From contig CAKTZI010000042.1 of assembly GCA_934635385.1 (NCBI GenBank), forward strand, positions 1-32,737: DNA of 32,737 nucleotides, written 5' to 3'. A program made the position numbers and the translations under genes. Positions within the stretch are counted from its first letter, which is position 1, and each line of letters starts with the position of its first letter. The notes below the pieces were generated by a model. It had not been told where the DNA came from, did no database searches, and saw nothing but the letters and a program-made list of their open reading frames with translations. This stretch comes from an uncultured Kiritimatiellota bacterium (lineage in GTDB: Bacteria > Verrucomicrobiota > Kiritimatiellia > RFP12 > UBA1067). Below are positions 32,550-32,737 of the stretch, in pieces.

Positions 32550-32558
32550 ATTATACCA
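32550..32558 (-). promoter_or_regulatory. Extended -10 promoter of the leader/RNA
   Basis: The minus strand reads TTTTTGG-TATAAT-TCACTCG, the same extended -10 type seen at 5466, 25632 and 29819. No good -35 is visible. Confidence 0.5.
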
Positions 32559-32600
32559 AAAACGCCGCAGGGATGTTCCACGCTACTACTCTCCCCGCAT

Positions 32601-32609
32601 AGTATATCA
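32601..32609 (-). promoter_or_regulatory. Second, upstream extended -10 element
   Basis: TGA-TATACT on the minus strand, with TTTTGTGA directly before it. It would transcribe into the same leader region. Confidence 0.3.
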
Positions 32610-32664
32610 CAAAACAGGCCCCTCTGACACAAATGACATATCAACTTTTTTCGCGGCGACTGTT

Positions 32665-32719
32665 GGCGGGCGAGCAAAATGAGATTTCTTGGGCGGGCAA
32701 AATGAGACACTTCCTGACA
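32665..32719. mobile_element. Possible solo end of an IS21-like element
   Basis: Two 17-bp direct repeats (GGGCGAGCAAAATGAGA at 32668-32684 and GGGCGGGCAAAATGAGA at 32691-32707) differ at one base, and an outer tip reads TGTCAGGAAGTGTCTC on the minus strand (32719-32704). This recalls the multiple terminal repeats of IS21-family ends. No transposase gene is in the window, so it may be a remnant or the edge of an element. Confidence 0.3.
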
Positions 32720-32737
32720 GTCCCGCTTGGCTCCCTC

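Larger units (their letters stand above)
32243..32737. other. Gene-free right end: leader or RNA locus and possible IS end
   Basis: No protein gene is supported. The stretch holds two extended -10 elements (32601-32609 and 32550-32558), several hairpins, an intrinsic terminator (32361-32386), competing inverted repeats upstream of the methyltransferase, and two direct repeats near the edge. Confidence 0.6.

Noticed and set aside
32516..32710. 64-codon minus-strand frame at the right edge
   Set aside because: It spans two -10 elements and direct repeats and has no ribosome site or recognisable domain.

Overview
This window looks like a chromosomal segment of a high-GC, anaerobic, polysaccharide-degrading gut bacterium of the PVC group, most likely Kiritimatiellota/Verrucomicrobiota or Lentisphaerota. 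That placement is an inference from the genes: secreted discoidin-domain proteins, multimodular glycosidases, a DUF1703-type AAA-ATPase/nuclease, and very large cysteine-rich surface proteins beside small lipoproteins. No rRNA, tRNA or ribosomal protein gene is present to confirm it. Every gene I can support is on the minus strand, so gene order reads from right to left.

Right part (32.7-21 kb) is accessory and mosaic. It starts with a possible insertion-sequence end. Next come a promoter, a structured leader with an intrinsic terminator that may be an attenuator or small RNA, an EcoRI-family adenine methyltransferase, and a DUF262-HNH nuclease; the last two look like a non-canonical restriction-modification pair. 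Then follows a three-gene surface module: a small secreted protein, a giant membrane-anchored Cys-rich protein and a lipoprotein. A second restriction-modification pair (methyltransferase plus PD-(D/E)XK endonuclease) comes next, then a truncated second copy of the giant protein with its own paralogous lipoprotein, and a DUF2235 hydrolase. Nested palindromes built from short units (CACGGAG, CACGGATT, ACAGGATT, GCAAAG) fill one intergenic gap. They also sit inside the giant gene without breaking its frame, and a scar of the same family lies at the truncation point of the second copy.

Middle part (21-5.5 kb) degrades glycans and catabolises sugar acids. It holds a GH106-GH2 fusion that has lost its 5' end, a VapBC toxin-antitoxin pair with twin palindromic operators, and a GH95 fucosidase. 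An operon follows: SDR oxidoreductase, SMP-30 lactonase, mannonate dehydratase UxuA and an MFS transporter. After a gene-free, palindrome-rich kilobase come a KDG-kinase-like PfkB enzyme and a clan GH-A hydrolase. The Uxu operon and the kinase share a 13-bp upstream box at identical spacing to their -35 elements, which suggests one regulon that turns uronate into KDG and then KDPG.

Left part (5.5-0 kb) holds an AAA-ATPase/PD-(D/E)XK protein, an intergenic region with REP-like repeats, and a secreted two-discoidin protein whose signal peptide is separated from its start codon by a 12-G run. As written the frame is broken by one base, which is the signature of phase variation or of a homopolymer error. 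The truncated start of another secreted protein runs off the left edge.
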